Part shown: one piece after another, positions 63,047 to 64,000 of the stretch | Layout of the letters: each line of letters opens with the position of its first letter | Numbering within the stretch: position 1 is the first letter of the stretch | Notes under the pieces: generated by a model | Seen by the model: the letters and a program-made list of their open reading frames with translations, nothing else | Database searches by the model: none | What the model was told of the DNA's origin: nothing | NCBI GenBank assembly: GCA_947450675.1 | Contig: CANFWI010000008.1 | Span: forward strand, 22,072-86,071 | Length of the DNA stretch: 64,000 bases | Source: Comamonadaceae bacterium | Lineage (GTDB): Bacteria > Pseudomonadota > Gammaproteobacteria > Burkholderiales > Burkholderiaceae_C | Reading direction: 5' to 3' | Program-made: the position numbers and the translations under genes

Positions 63047-64000
63047 ATGAACGATCTCACACACACCTCCCGCCTCGCCGTAATCGCAACAGAAACTACA
63101 GCGCAGACCGACCCCGATCCACAGGAAACCGCCGAATGGCGCGAGGCTTTCTCAGCCTTGGTGGCCACGCAAGGCCCTGAACGCGCTCGGCAGATGCTGG
63201 GCGAGTTGGCCCGGCAAGCGCGCGTACAGCGCATTGGCTGGCAGCCCGAGTTGGCCACGCCCTACCTCAACACCATTGGCGTCGATGAGCAGCCAGTGTT
63301 TCCCGGTGACTTGGCGATGGAAGAGCGACTGGCATCGCTGATGCGCTGGAACGCGCTGGCCATGGTGGTGCGCGCCAATCAGGTCGAAACCGGTGGTTCT
63401 GCCGAGCTCGGCGGTCACATCGCCAGTTACGCCAGCGCGGCCGATCTGTTTGAAACCGGCTTCAACCACTTCTTTCATGCGCGGGAAGGTGTGGCTGAAG
63501 GTCAACACCGAGGTGACTTGGTGTTTTTCCAGCCGCACAGCGCGCCGGGCGTTTATGCCCGCGCTTACCTCGAAGGCCGGCTCGACGAACAAACGCTGGG
63601 CCGCTACCGGCAAGAAATCTCGGCGCCAGGTCAAGAAGGTCGCGGCTTGAGCAGCTATCCGCACCCGTATTTGATGCCGGATTTTTGGCAATTCCCAACT
63701 GGCTCGATGGGCATCGGCCCGATCAGCTCGATCTACCACGCCCGCTTCATGCGCTACCTGACGCACCGTCGTCTGCTCAATTGCGAGGGCCGCAAAGTCT
63801 GGGGTGTTTTTGGCGACGGCGAGATGGACGAACCGGAATCCATGAGCGCGTTGACGCTGGCTGCTCGTGAAGGCTTGGACAACATGGTCTGGGTCGTCAA
63901 CTGCAACCTGCAGCGACTCGACGGCCCGGTGCGCGGCAACGGCCGGATCATTGACGAGCTTGAAAAACTCTTCGCTGGTGCGGGCTGGAACGTCATCAAA
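63047..64000 (+). CDS. Homodimeric E1 2-oxo acid dehydrogenase (AceE/MdeB-like), 3' end outside window
   Basis: The first 318 residues of a homodimeric E1 enzyme. AceE-type blocks: 'YLNTIGVDEQPVFPGDLAMEERLASLMRWNALAMVVRAN', 'GGHIASYASAADLFETGFNHFFHA', 'FFQPHSAPGVYARAYLEGRL', and the thiamine diphosphate motif GDGEMDEPE followed by NCN at the right distance. It oxidatively decarboxylates pyruvate or 2-oxobutyrate. The divergent Lrp-type regulator favours an amino acid-linked 2-oxobutyrate role (MdeB-like), but this is inference; no E2/E3 genes are visible. Confidence 0.85.
   Translation, partial: MNDLTHTSRLAVIATETTAQTDPDPQETAEWREAFSALVATQGPERARQMLGELARQARVQRIGWQPELATPYLNTIGVDEQPVFPGDLAMEERLASLMRWNALAMVVRANQVETGGSAELGGHIASYASAADLFETGFNHFFHAREGVAEGQHRGDLVFFQPHSAPGVYARAYLEGRLDEQTLGRYRQEISAPGQEGRGLSSYPHPYLMPDFWQFPTGSMGIGPISSIYHARFMRYLTHRRLLNCEGRKVWGVFGDGEMDEPESMSALTLAAREGLDNMVWVVNCNLQRLDGPVRGNGRIIDELEKLFAGAGWNVIK

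Overview
The window is a dense, GC-rich bacterial chromosome segment with about 66 protein genes and one tRNA gene. Gene content and order point to a betaproteobacterium of the order Burkholderiales, most likely the family Comamonadaceae (Rhodoferax/Polaromonas/Limnohabitans-like). Markers for this are the yqgE-ruvX-pyrR-pyrB-pyrC' operon, the rubredoxin/thiD/hemL block, several Bug-family (TctC) solute-binding proteins, and a 'CDP-6-deoxy-glucoseen reductase'-type ferredoxin reductase. The assignment rests on family recognition and gene order only; no search was run.

Layout. 1-7.2 kb: end of an operon with an ABC substrate-binding lipoprotein and a lipoprotein amidohydrolase (cut by the window edge), an MBOAT acyltransferase/SGNH pair, and a divergent ferric-iron ABC permease/ATPase pair with a Fur-like site between them. 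7.2-11.7 kb: minus-strand operon yqgE-ruvX-pyrR-pyrB-pyrC'-plsC, in which the dihydroorotase-like protein has lost its metal ligands. 11.8-15.9 kb: photolyase, a rubredoxin missed by ordinary ORF size limits, thiD and hemL. 15.9-21.2 kb: two TonB-dependent receptors, a DUF2946 protein and a small winged-helix regulator. 21.4-23.3 kb: bactofilin/M23 peptidase/bactofilin operon. 23.6-31.5 kb: housekeeping (hemW, rdgB, rph, yicC, gmk, rpoZ, spoT/rsh, greB, tRNA-Arg).

31.6-35.5 kb: envelope sugar/lipid modification locus (ChbG/HpnK deacetylase, ArnT-like GT39, GtrA, GT2). 35.6-47.8 kb: catabolic and accessory genes: LysR/Bug/M20 amidohydrolase, a DadA-type FAD dehydrogenase preceded by a tandem glycine riboswitch, another LysR, a VOC protein, an amidase, an HtrA-like protein with a broken catalytic triad, an SDR protein, a ferredoxin-type reductase and a second Bug protein. 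47.8-51.4 kb: complete livHMGF membrane/ATPase set of a branched-chain amino acid type transporter. 51.4-57.4 kb: rarA, lolA, ftsK, trxB, rpmB, rpmG. 57.5-57.75 kb: an unusual pair of long hairpins whose loops carry the same 30-bp sequence in opposite orientation. 57.8-64 kb: desaturase, RsmB-type methyltransferase, DUF1653, prfC, an Lrp regulator and the start of an AceE-like E1 dehydrogenase.

The items most worth a second look are the double hairpin element at 57501-57749, the tandem glycine riboswitch in front of a DadA-like gene, the HtrA-like protein without catalytic His/Asp, the bactofilin/M23 operon, and several well-placed inverted repeats that look like operators (31642-31662, 41478-41494, 59131-59155, 63007-63020). 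No complete insertion sequence, prophage, CRISPR array or rRNA gene was seen.
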